From JAWSUT01 sp033549345 (GTDB lineage: Bacteria > Bacillota > Dethiobacteria > Dethiobacterales > Dethiobacteraceae), in assembly GCA_033549345.1 (NCBI GenBank), contig JAWSUT010000006.1:56060-120059 (forward strand): 64,000 nucleotides of DNA, in the 5' to 3' direction. Each line of letters opens with the position of its first letter. Position 1 is the first letter of the stretch. This document shows, piece after piece, positions 51,037 to 58,623 of this stretch. A program made the translations under genes and the position numbers. The notes beneath the pieces are model-generated. The model saw only the letters and a program-made list of their open reading frames with translations. It made no database searches and was not told the DNA's origin.

Positions 51037-51216
51037 TCGATCATCCTCCTTGTATCAGGTGTTCCCCATGAAAAAGAGTATGCAACCACAACGGAAACAA
51101 TACATAGTCGGGCTCTACTTCTGCCCACAGAGAGTATAATCCTGCTAATTATTGCCATTTTAATAAATCTGTCAGATTTTGCGTATTTTATCTCTTTACC
51201 GTTTTAACGTAAGTAT

Positions 51217-51246
51217 TTGTCGGCATGTGAGCGGTTCAAGTATACT
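51217..51246 (+). promoter_or_regulatory. Predicted hutH promoter
   Basis: TTGTCG (51217-51222) and TATACT (51241-51246) are separated by 18 bp, 31 bp before the hutH ATG. The rest of the 240-bp upstream region shows no operator I can name. Confidence 0.55.
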
Positions 51247-51276
51247 TAGAATAAGATGATTTAGGGGGTTTTAAAC

Positions 51277-52812
51277 ATGCAAAGCACACCTGTCATGATT
51301 GACGGTTTATCTCTTACTCTGGAGCAGCTTGAGGATGTGGCGCGCCATAACAAACCGGTGAAATTATCACAGGAAGCCAAAATCCGTGTGGAGACCTGCC
51401 GTACGCAGGTGGAAACACTGCTTGAGGAAGGCCGTGTGGTGTATGGTATTACCACTGGAATCGGTAAATTCTGCAATCAGGTCATATCAGCCGATGTGGC
51501 GGAAACACTGCAGAAAAATATTATTCGCAGCCATGCAACCGCGGTGGGTGACCCGCTGCGGGAAGACCAGGTGCGCGCCGTGATTCTGCTGCGGGCAAAC
51601 AGTCTGGCCCGGGGCCATTCGGGTATCCGTATCGAAACACTGGAAACACTGCTCTCTATGCTCAATAAAGGTATCCACCCGGTGATTCCCGCCAAAGGGT
51701 CCCTTGGCGCCAGCGGTGATTTGGCCCCTCTTGCCCATATGGCACTGGCGGTGATGGGTGAAGGGGAAGTATTCTACCGGGGCAGGCGCATGCCTGCAGC
51801 CGAAGCTCTGGCCGCCTCAAACATCGCTCCCGTCACACTGGCGGCAAAAGAAGGCCTGGCCCTGATTAACGGTACGCAAATCATGGCCGGTGTCGGGGCT
51901 CTGGCTCTGCTTGACGGAGAACGCCTCGCCAAAAGCGCCGATGTAATTTCGGCTCTGACGCTGGAAGCCCTGCGGGGGATTACCGACCCCTTCCGACCGG
52001 AAATCCAGGCTCTGCGGCCCCACCCCGGGCAGGTTCTGGTGGCAGACAACATTCTCTCGCTTTTGGCAGGCAGTGAATATGTGACTGCATCAACTGAACT
52101 GCGCGTTCAGGACCCCTACTCCATCCGCTGTATTCCACAGGTTCACGGTGCCACCCGGGATGCACTGGCCCATGTACGCCGTGTCCTGGAAGTGGAAATC
52201 AATGCTGTCACCGACAATCCCCTGCTGTTCCCCGAAAGCGGCGATGTCCTCTCCGGCGGCAACTTTCACGGCCAGCCGCTGGCACTGGCCTTTGACTACC
52301 TGGGCTGTGCTCTGGCGGAAATAGGCAGTATCTCCGAACGCCGCCTTGAGCAGCTCCTAAACCCGTCACTTTCCGGCCTGCCCGCTTTTCTGTCCCAAAA
52401 CGGCGGCGTCAATTCCGGTTATATGCTAACCCACTACACTGCAGCTGCACTGGTCTCGGAAAACAAAGTCTTTGCCTCGCCGGCCAGCGTAGATTCCATT
52501 CCCACCTCGGCCAACCAGGAAGACCATGTCAGCATGGGTGGAAACGCCGTACGCAAATCGCTTGCTATCCTGGAAAACTCCTTCCGTGTCCTGGCCATGG
52601 AATTTCTCTGTGCCGCCCAGGGCATTGATTTAAACCCCTTCCAGGGCCGCCTTGGCAGAGGAACTGAGGCAGCCTACCGGTTCATCCGCGAAAGCGTTCC
52701 CAAACTCAAAGAAGACCGGATCCTCTATCCGGAAATGAACGAAAGCTATCATTTACTCTCGGCAGGAGACCTCTTAACCGCTCTGCATGAAGCAGCTATC
52801 GATGTACAGTAG
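51277..52812 (+). CDS. hutH: Histidine ammonia-lyase
   Basis: The 511-residue enzyme deaminates L-histidine to urocanate. The MIO electrophile is formed from Ala145-Ser146-Gly147 in GSLGASGDLAPLAH. The substrate tyrosine is in VVYGITTGIGKF, and FHGQPLALAFD and QDPYSIRCIPQVHG are also conserved. TTTAGGGGG precedes the ATG. No hutU, hutI or formimidoyl-transfer genes are adjacent, so either they lie elsewhere or the enzyme acts alone. Other MIO lyases share these motifs, but the length and sequence fit HutH. Confidence 0.95.
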   Translation: MQSTPVMIDGLSLTLEQLEDVARHNKPVKLSQEAKIRVETCRTQVETLLEEGRVVYGITTGIGKFCNQVISADVAETLQKNIIRSHATAVGDPLREDQVRAVILLRANSLARGHSGIRIETLETLLSMLNKGIHPVIPAKGSLGASGDLAPLAHMALAVMGEGEVFYRGRRMPAAEALAASNIAPVTLAAKEGLALINGTQIMAGVGALALLDGERLAKSADVISALTLEALRGITDPFRPEIQALRPHPGQVLVADNILSLLAGSEYVTASTELRVQDPYSIRCIPQVHGATRDALAHVRRVLEVEINAVTDNPLLFPESGDVLSGGNFHGQPLALAFDYLGCALAEIGSISERRLEQLLNPSLSGLPAFLSQNGGVNSGYMLTHYTAAALVSENKVFASPASVDSIPTSANQEDHVSMGGNAVRKSLAILENSFRVLAMEFLCAAQGIDLNPFQGRLGRGTEAAYRFIRESVPKLKEDRILYPEMNESYHLLSAGDLLTALHEAAIDVQ

Positions 52813-52830
52813 AAACTTTTGCATACACAC

Positions 52831-52870
52831 AAACACCCCCGGGAAAACTTTCCTTTAGGGGGTGTTTTTA
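52831..52870 (+). terminator. hutH terminator whose 3' arm carries the next ribosome site
   Basis: AAACACCCCC and GGGGGTGTTT form a ten-pair stem followed by TTATT. The same GGGGGTG is the only ribosome site for the TTG start at 52871, so the hairpin both ends hutH and can hide that site. Confidence 0.7.
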
Positions 52871-53332
52871 TTGGAACGTCATATGTACCGTGCCGCCGTC
52901 ATTGCCGGCGCCACAGCCGGAGTTGCTCTGGGTTTTCTAAAATGGGCCGCATATCTTGTCGGCATCCTGCCTTACCAGACATACATCCTCACAGCCGGGA
53001 TAATCCTCCCCGTCAATCTGGCCTTTACCATCCAGGGTTACCTGATCGGCTTTCTCGTACACACAGCCTTTACCGGTTTATGGGGTGTTCTTTTTGCACT
53101 GCTTGTCAGAGACAGGTTAAGTGAGGCCATCTCCTGGGGCATTGGCTTTGGCATCATGACCATGGTCCTTTTAGCCGGCTTTCTGATGGGCTACTTTACT
53201 CCAGAGCAGCCTTTCTGGAACCTGAACCAGGCCGCCCAGTATTTCACAATCATCAGCAGTATTCTCTACGGCGCTTTTCTCGGTTATCTCTATAGGCAGT
53301 TTCTGCGGCTGCCGGCCGGTGTACACCGATAG
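52871..53332 (+). CDS. Hypothetical membrane protein
   Basis: About 153 residues with four membrane segments (AAVIAGATAGVALGFLKWAAYLVGI; VNLAFTIQGYLIGFLVHTAFTGLWGVLFALLV; GFGIMTMVLLAGFLMGYF; FTIISSILYGAFLGYLY). It resembles YqhR-type or similar small conserved membrane proteins, but I cannot assign a family. The TTG at 52871 is six bases after AGGGGGTG; a GTG at 52862 lies inside that site. A terminator follows at 53362. Confidence 0.68.
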   Translation: MERHMYRAAVIAGATAGVALGFLKWAAYLVGILPYQTYILTAGIILPVNLAFTIQGYLIGFLVHTAFTGLWGVLFALLVRDRLSEAISWGIGFGIMTMVLLAGFLMGYFTPEQPFWNLNQAAQYFTIISSILYGAFLGYLYRQFLRLPAGVHR

Positions 53333-53361
53333 CTCCTACAGCTTAATACAATCAGGAAGAA

Positions 53362-53395
53362 AAGTACTGAGAATATAATCAGTACTTATTTTTTT
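53362..53395 (+). terminator. Intrinsic terminator
   Basis: AAGTACTGA and TCAGTACTT form a nine-pair stem with an eight-base loop, followed by ATTTTTTTA. It ends the membrane-protein gene 30 bp after its stop. Confidence 0.88.
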
Positions 53396-53559
53396 ATCTT
53401 CTTAGGATTAACAAAACGTAAGAATTCTGAAACAGGACAAAGAAGCGACAAAACAGAATATAAAACAACACTTCCACCGCTTTGTTGCTGTTTTTTTTCT
53501 GGACCCAAGTCATTTCTCCTCTCCGTTTAGTTTTTCATATACTGTAGAGGGGGATTTTC

Positions 53560-54675
53560 ATGAAGAACACAGCAAAAAAAAGTAAGTCGGTCGTTCTGAT
53601 TTTAACCGTTGTCTTCCTGCTGGCAGCCGGGTATGTTTTTACTACAACCGGGGCAGGCGAAAAAGTCATGGACCTCTGGCAGTCCGGTTTTGGAAAAACC
53701 AGCCCCGCAAACGGGTACCAGCCGCCGGTTGACACTGAGCCTACCGATCCAACGCCGGCCCCTGAACCGGAACCGCTACCTGAGCCTCAGCCAACGCCTG
53801 AACCCGTTCCCGAACCCGAGCCGGACCCGGAACCACAGCCGCCAGTTACCGATCCCGGCGGCAGTAATCCGGATGAAACACCTGTTATTTATGTGAATCA
53901 GGAACTGATTATTCCGGTTTCTTCAGCCGTACCGGCAGGTAGCTCAAAGGTAGTAAAAGAAGGAATAAAAACCGGTAACCAGAAACAAATCGCTCTTACC
54001 TTTGATGCAGGCTGGCTCTATGACCAGACCGTTCCACTATTAGACATTCTCGATGATTATTACGTAAACGCCACCTTTTTCCCACGAGCCCTCTGGGTAA
54101 AGGACCATCCCGAGCTGGCCCGGCAGATTGTCACCCGTGGACATATCATTGAAAATCACTCTCTGACGCATGGTGATATGACAAAGTTGAGTGATGCCCA
54201 GATTGTCAATGAACTGCAGGAATCCCAGAATATCATCCGGGAAACAACAAGCAGCAATCCGTATCTGTTCAGGCCGCCGTACGGAGCCTATGACAGCCGC
54301 CTGTTAAAAATTCTGGCGGAGGAAGGCTTCCCCTATACGGTCATGTGGACCGTGGATACCCACGACTGGGCAGAAGAAATCGGCGGGCAGAAAGTTACAG
54401 CGGATTACCTGGTCAACCGGGTACTAAACAACGCAAGCGATAACGGGATTATCCTGATGCACGTCGGCGGCTATAAAACACTGGACGCGCTGCCGCGGAT
54501 CATCACCGGACTCAGGGAAAAAGGGTACCAATTGGTGACAGTCAACGAAATGCTGCCCCGGCCAACGCCGGGTAAAGTTGTCCACACCGTCCAACAGGGT
54601 GAAACCCTCTTCTCAATCTCCCGGCAATACGGTGTAACTGTGGACGAAATCATTCTCGTCAATAACCTCCGTTAA
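53560..54675 (+). CDS. Polysaccharide deacetylase with proline-rich linker and LysM domain
   Basis: The 371-residue secreted or anchored protein has an N-terminal hydrophobic segment (SVVLILTVVFLLAAGYVF). A Pro-Glu-rich linker spans about residues 57-95. A NodB deacetylase domain follows (ALTFDAGW, HSLTH, RPPYGAYD, WTVDTHDW, ILMHVG), and a LysM domain closes the protein (VHTVQQGETLFSISRQYGVTVDEIILVNNL). The metal-binding second aspartate of the usual TFDDG is alanine, while both HxxxH histidines remain. It should act on peptidoglycan or a related glycan. AGAGGGGG precedes the ATG. A REP-like hairpin begins right after the stop. Confidence 0.92.
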   Translation: MKNTAKKSKSVVLILTVVFLLAAGYVFTTTGAGEKVMDLWQSGFGKTSPANGYQPPVDTEPTDPTPAPEPEPLPEPQPTPEPVPEPEPDPEPQPPVTDPGGSNPDETPVIYVNQELIIPVSSAVPAGSSKVVKEGIKTGNQKQIALTFDAGWLYDQTVPLLDILDDYYVNATFFPRALWVKDHPELARQIVTRGHIIENHSLTHGDMTKLSDAQIVNELQESQNIIRETTSSNPYLFRPPYGAYDSRLLKILAEEGFPYTVMWTVDTHDWAEEIGGQKVTADYLVNRVLNNASDNGIILMHVGGYKTLDALPRIITGLREKGYQLVTVNEMLPRPTPGKVVHTVQQGETLFSISRQYGVTVDEIILVNNLR

Positions 54676-54709
54676 AGTGTGACAGAGGGGACGGGTCCTC
54701 TGTCACACT
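54676..54709 (+). repeat. REP-like hairpin after the deacetylase gene
   Basis: AGTGTGACAGAGG and its complement form a 13-bp stem around GGACGGGT. It starts on the base following the stop codon and pairs in inverted orientation with 55489-55515. Confidence 0.92.
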
Positions 54710-54724
54710 GAGAAAGGAAACATT

Positions 54725-55492
54725 ATGTGCCTGATCCTTTTTGCCTACCACCATCAACCCGGTTACAGGCTGGTCCTGGCCGCCAACCGGGATGAGTTCT
54801 ATAACCGGCCCACAGCCCGGGCGGCATTCTGGGATGACCGCCCTGATATCCTGGCGGGCCGTGACCTGACGGCGGGCGGCACCTGGCTGGGTGTGACCCG
54901 CACTGGCCGCTTTGCGGCACTCACCAATTACCGCGACCCGGCCCGGGTAAAAACCAACCCGCAATCCCGCGGGCAGGTGGTCAGTGAATACCTGCGCGGC
55001 AGCATGTCCCCCGCGGATTATGTGTCCTCACTTTCCGCCGCAGGGCACCACTATAACGGTTTTAATCTGATTGCAGGCGACCTATCCTCGCTGTGGTATT
55101 ATTCCAATATCACAAACCGAACGCACTGCCTTGATTCCGGATTATACGGGATCAGCAACCGCTTCCTGGACACGCCCTGGCCCAAAGTAAAAAACGGCAA
55201 AACAGAAATGGCCCGCTGCCTGCGGGCCGGACATGCCGATGCCAAAACTCTTTTTGCGGTGCTGTCTGATGAAACGCCCGCCTGTGACAAAGAACTACCC
55301 CGTACAGGTGTCGGACAGGAATGGGAGCGAATCCTCTCTCCGGTTTTCATCCGTTCTGCAAACTACGGCACCCGCTCTTCCACTGTACTGACCATTGACC
55401 TGAAAGGTACGGTCAGGTTCACTGAGCGTACGTATTCTCCGCAGAATGGTCAATTTCGGGATGCTGCCTATAGTTTCCCAATCAGAATGTGA
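54725..55492 (+). CDS. NRDE (TANGO2-like) family protein
   Basis: The 255-residue protein begins MCLILFAY and has the NRDE motif in LVLAANRDEFYNRPTARAAFW, then GGTWLGVTRTGRFAALTNYR, the signature of this Ntn-like family. The cysteine at position 2 would be the N-terminal nucleophile once methionine is removed. Related TANGO2 proteins are linked to lipid or haem handling, but bacterial function is unknown. It is the only gene between two inverted hairpins (54676-54709, 55489-55515), and its stop lies within the second. Confidence 0.9.
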   Translation: MCLILFAYHHQPGYRLVLAANRDEFYNRPTARAAFWDDRPDILAGRDLTAGGTWLGVTRTGRFAALTNYRDPARVKTNPQSRGQVVSEYLRGSMSPADYVSSLSAAGHHYNGFNLIAGDLSSLWYYSNITNRTHCLDSGLYGISNRFLDTPWPKVKNGKTEMARCLRAGHADAKTLFAVLSDETPACDKELPRTGVGQEWERILSPVFIRSANYGTRSSTVLTIDLKGTVRFTERTYSPQNGQFRDAAYSFPIRM

Positions 55493-55515
55493 CAGAGGAC
55501 CCGTCCCCTTGTCAC
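55489..55515 (-). repeat. REP-like hairpin at the NRDE stop codon
   Basis: GTGACA and TGTCAC arms, with AGG/CCT inside and one unpaired G, enclose ACCCGTCC. The core is the reverse complement of that at 54676-54709, and the arms match it apart from one lost base. Confidence 0.85.
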
Positions 55516-56201
55516 GCTAATGCTTTATCAACAGCCTTCATAGCATGGAGATAGGTTGTGTCAAACAGGGGAACGCCGGCATCTTCAGCTTTAATCAGCA
55601 GGGGGATTTCGGTGCAGCCGAGAATAATGCCCTTTGCACCTCTGTCAACCAGCTCATCCATAATGCGGATGTATGTTTTGCGCGAATCCGGGTTTATCCT
55701 GCCAAGGCATAGTTCGCCGAAAATAACATGATGAATTGTGTCCCTGTCTTCTTCTCCGGGGATAATCACTTCAATTCCCTTCTCTGCCAGCCTGCCTTTG
55801 TAAAAATCCTCTTCCATGGTTGCCCGTGTACCCAGCAGGGCAACTTTTTTAATTCCCTTTTTTGTAATTGCTTCGGCTGCAGCATCCGCTATATGCAGCA
55901 GGTCAATACTGATGGCCTCCTGAATCTGTTCTGCCAGCTTATGTACTGTGTTTGTACAGATAAGCATAAAATCCGCACCGGCGTTTTCCAGGTTAATTGC
56001 CACCCGCGAGAGCCGCTGCGCAAGTTCCTCCCACTGATTCGTCCGCATTAAATACTCAATCTCAGCAAAATCGACGCTGTACATAAGGCATTGTGCGGAG
56101 TGTAGTCCGCCCAGCCTCGATTTAACTTCTTCGTTTATCAGCCGGTAGTAGATAGCAGACGATTCCCAACTCATGCCGCCGATTAATCCAATTGTTTTCA
56201 C
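55512..56201 (-). CDS. Aspartate/glutamate racemase family protein (YgeA-like)
   Basis: The 229-residue protein begins MKTIGLIGGMSWESSAIYYRLINEEV and has the paired catalytic cysteines of the cofactor-independent racemases in LICTNTVHK and LGCTEIPLLI. It would racemise aspartate, glutamate or another amino acid; YgeA has broad specificity. AGGAGGGTG precedes a GTG start. It is a single gene convergent with the NRDE gene. Confidence 0.92.
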   Translation of the reverse strand: MKTIGLIGGMSWESSAIYYRLINEEVKSRLGGLHSAQCLMYSVDFAEIEYLMRTNQWEELAQRLSRVAINLENAGADFMLICTNTVHKLAEQIQEAISIDLLHIADAAAEAITKKGIKKVALLGTRATMEEDFYKGRLAEKGIEVIIPGEEDRDTIHHVIFGELCLGRINPDSRKTYIRIMDELVDRGAKGIILGCTEIPLLIKAEDAGVPLFDTTYLHAMKAVDKALA

Positions 56202-56314
56202 GCTACACCCTCCTGATGAATGGTTGCTCCTTTTGCTACATTATTTCAATGTCCTTCACACTATCATAACAGAAAAACCAGCTGACCACGTTGACAGAAT
56301 CCTATTCACTGTAG

Positions 56315-58165
56315 CTAACGTAAATCCCGTAAAAACCGACTCAGGCCAAGTCCGGCTGCTTTTTCAGGCAGAAAACGCCCGTCGTCAGCCAGCCCCCGCA
56401 GTTCATAGTATTCCTTGAGCATCAGGCTCATATCGGGAACAGAACCGGCGGCGCCGCCCTCTGCCAGAGGAGTCAGCAGTCTGGGGGGAAGAATATCGTC
56501 GGCGGCAGTCATTCCGCACAGTTGGTTGATTGCTCTCTTCAGGCACCAGATACGCTCTCCGCATGCCATGATCTGTTCCAGGGTACGCTTTTCCCCGGTT
56601 GTTACCCTGAGCGCTTCCTGTAGGTCCGCCTCATCAAAGGGAATCCCGCCAAGCAGGCAAAAGATTGCCGCACCGGCAAACACTGCGCCAAAATCCTGTG
56701 TTATTTTAACCATGGCGGCTTTACCTGCACTATCCTGCCCTTCCCAGAAACCGTCCAGTTCCAGTAACGGTAAAAGGGCCGCACCGTGTTCAACCTGCAA
56801 TGTCAGCGATGAAACATGGCATGCTCCGCGGTTGGCTGTTGCGTAGGCCAGGCCCATGCCATGTGCTGCCCGGGGGTCGTGCATCGGTGCTTCCAATCTC
56901 TTTACTGTTGTGAGGTACTGCTGTGCAGCCGGGCCGATTTTTTCCGCCAGCGCCGCACTGCCCAGCGCCAAAAGCCTGCCGAAACCTGCGTTCTCCCCTG
57001 TCTGCCTGACAAGCTCCAAAAGCAGATCCGGGTCGGACCACTGTAATACCAGGCCGCCTGTATCGGTGTTACCAAGCAGGCCATTTTCAAAACATTCAAT
57101 AGCAAACGCAATTGTTGCGCCGCAGCTGATCGTATCCAGTCCGTAGCGGTTGCATAGATCATTGATGCGGGCAATCGCCTGCGGGTTATCTACCAGGCAC
57201 AAGGTGCCAAAAGATGCTACCGTCTCGTACTCCGGGCCGGGGCCCGCTTCCATGGCATAGGGCCCCTGTGGTACCTGCGCTTCCCTCTTACAGGCAACCG
57301 GGCAGGCAAAGCAGGTCGCCTGTCCGGACTGGACCTGCTCCACAAACGCTGTGCCGTTAATCGCTTCAACGCCGTCCCACTCGCCTGTCTGCCAGTTTTT
57401 CAGCGGCACATCACCCATCATCGACCCGATGTCCATTGTCGAATTGGTCCCCTGTGCGGACAGTGCCTGAATGACATAGCTTTCCTTAAGCTTTTCCAGC
57501 ATCTTGTGGCGCAGTGCTGCTAATCCCGCACGGTCAGCTGCTGTATAGTTCCCGCTGCCTTTGACGGTAACGGCCTTTAACCGTTTGGAACCCATCACCG
57601 CTCCCATACCGGTTCGGCCGAAATAATGCCTCTTGTCTTGGACAATACAGGCATACGGCACCATCTTCTCACCGGCCGGACCCACAGTGAGTACCCGGCC
57701 CTGCGTCCGCAGTGTATCACAGACAACATAAGCATCCTGGCCCCATAAATCCCCAGCCGGATGAAGCTCGGCCGTCCCGTCTGTAATCTGCAGGACTGCC
57801 GGAATTTCGGCACAACCCCGGATGCTGATTCCGTCAAACCCTGCACGCTTTAATTCCGCTCCGAAAAACCCGCCTGCATTTGACTCCGACCAGATTCCGG
57901 TCAGGGGAGATTTGGCACAGGCCACCATCCTGCCGCTGGCCGGCAGACTACTGCCTGTTAGCGGGCCGGTCATCAAAATCAGGGGATTATCCGGTTCCAG
58001 CGGAGACAGGCCGGCTATTCTCTCACCCGACATCCGGCAAAACAAAGCTGCCGCCACGCCGCTGCCACCGATAAATTGCCCTGCCAGTTCACCATCGAGC
58101 GGCACCGTCCTGATTTTTCCCGTTGTCAGGTCCACATCAAGAATCTTTCCACAATATCCATACAT
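56315..58165 (-). CDS. aor: Aldehyde ferredoxin oxidoreductase (AOR family)
   Basis: The 616-residue enzyme has the AOR N-terminal bis-pterin domain (YGKILDVDLTTGKI; TGPLTGSSLPASGRMVACAKSPLTGIWSESNAGGFFGAELKRAGFDGI) and the cluster cysteines CFACPVACK, with a later candidate in AAIFCLLGG. Family members use tungsten or molybdenum and ferredoxin to interconvert aldehydes and acids. It is the last gene of a three-gene operon with an SCP2-like protein and an iron alcohol dehydrogenase, 12 bp after SCP2. Acid-to-alcohol reduction, or its reverse, is an inference from that context. Confidence 0.93.
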   Translation of the reverse strand: MYGYCGKILDVDLTTGKIRTVPLDGELAGQFIGGSGVAAALFCRMSGERIAGLSPLEPDNPLILMTGPLTGSSLPASGRMVACAKSPLTGIWSESNAGGFFGAELKRAGFDGISIRGCAEIPAVLQITDGTAELHPAGDLWGQDAYVVCDTLRTQGRVLTVGPAGEKMVPYACIVQDKRHYFGRTGMGAVMGSKRLKAVTVKGSGNYTAADRAGLAALRHKMLEKLKESYVIQALSAQGTNSTMDIGSMMGDVPLKNWQTGEWDGVEAINGTAFVEQVQSGQATCFACPVACKREAQVPQGPYAMEAGPGPEYETVASFGTLCLVDNPQAIARINDLCNRYGLDTISCGATIAFAIECFENGLLGNTDTGGLVLQWSDPDLLLELVRQTGENAGFGRLLALGSAALAEKIGPAAQQYLTTVKRLEAPMHDPRAAHGMGLAYATANRGACHVSSLTLQVEHGAALLPLLELDGFWEGQDSAGKAAMVKITQDFGAVFAGAAIFCLLGGIPFDEADLQEALRVTTGEKRTLEQIMACGERIWCLKRAINQLCGMTAADDILPPRLLTPLAEGGAAGSVPDMSLMLKEYYELRGLADDGRFLPEKAAGLGLSRFLRDLR

Positions 58166-58177
58166 GGCCTAAAGCCC

Positions 58178-58609
58178 TTACCGGCCGGGGTCGGCCAGAT
58201 GGCCAAAACCCGTTTCCCGCAGGTGCTGCGGGTACATGGTATACGCCGGTTTAATGGCCGGCAGCATTTTTAAAATATCCTGGATGGGGCCTTTGGCTTT
58301 AATCTGTCCCCGGGTAAGAGCCGCGGTGAGATTTACCTTACCAAGCCAGAACTGGTGTGCCACATCCGCCGTCATACTCATGTCCACCGTCGGTTCCAGG
58401 TCGTTTGGCCCGCAGATCACTCTGAAATAACAACCCTCTTGGGGTTGGAGCGTATCAATGGTAATCTGCGACTCCGGGTCTGTGTAGCGAAATCTGATAA
58501 TTAACCCCGAAGCCTGAATTTTGGGGCCCATTTCCGGATGCGTACACGCTTTTTGCATCATGCCGCCGATACAGTCGTAAAGTTCCCGCGCATCGCTAAA
58601 TACTGTCAC
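58178..58609 (-). CDS. SCP2 sterol-binding domain protein
   Basis: The 143-residue protein has the SCP2-like fold pattern: an amphipathic N-terminus, ASGLIIRFRYTDPESQITIDTL, DLEPTVDMSMTADVAHQFWLGKVNLTAALTRGQIKAKGPI and LPAIKPAYTMYPQHLRE. SCP2 domains bind lipids or acyl chains in a hydrophobic tunnel. Placed between alcohol dehydrogenase and AOR genes (14 and 12 bp gaps), it may present or carry a hydrophobic substrate. AAAGGAGG precedes the GTG start. Confidence 0.87.
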   Translation of the reverse strand: MTVFSDARELYDCIGGMMQKACTHPEMGPKIQASGLIIRFRYTDPESQITIDTLQPQEGCYFRVICGPNDLEPTVDMSMTADVAHQFWLGKVNLTAALTRGQIKAKGPIQDILKMLPAIKPAYTMYPQHLRETGFGHLADPGR

Positions 58610-58623
58610 AACAAAACCTCCTT

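Noticed and set aside
58300..58318. Core-like CTGTCCCC inside the SCP2 gene
   Set aside because: Coding sequence without flanking inverted repeats; coincidental match.
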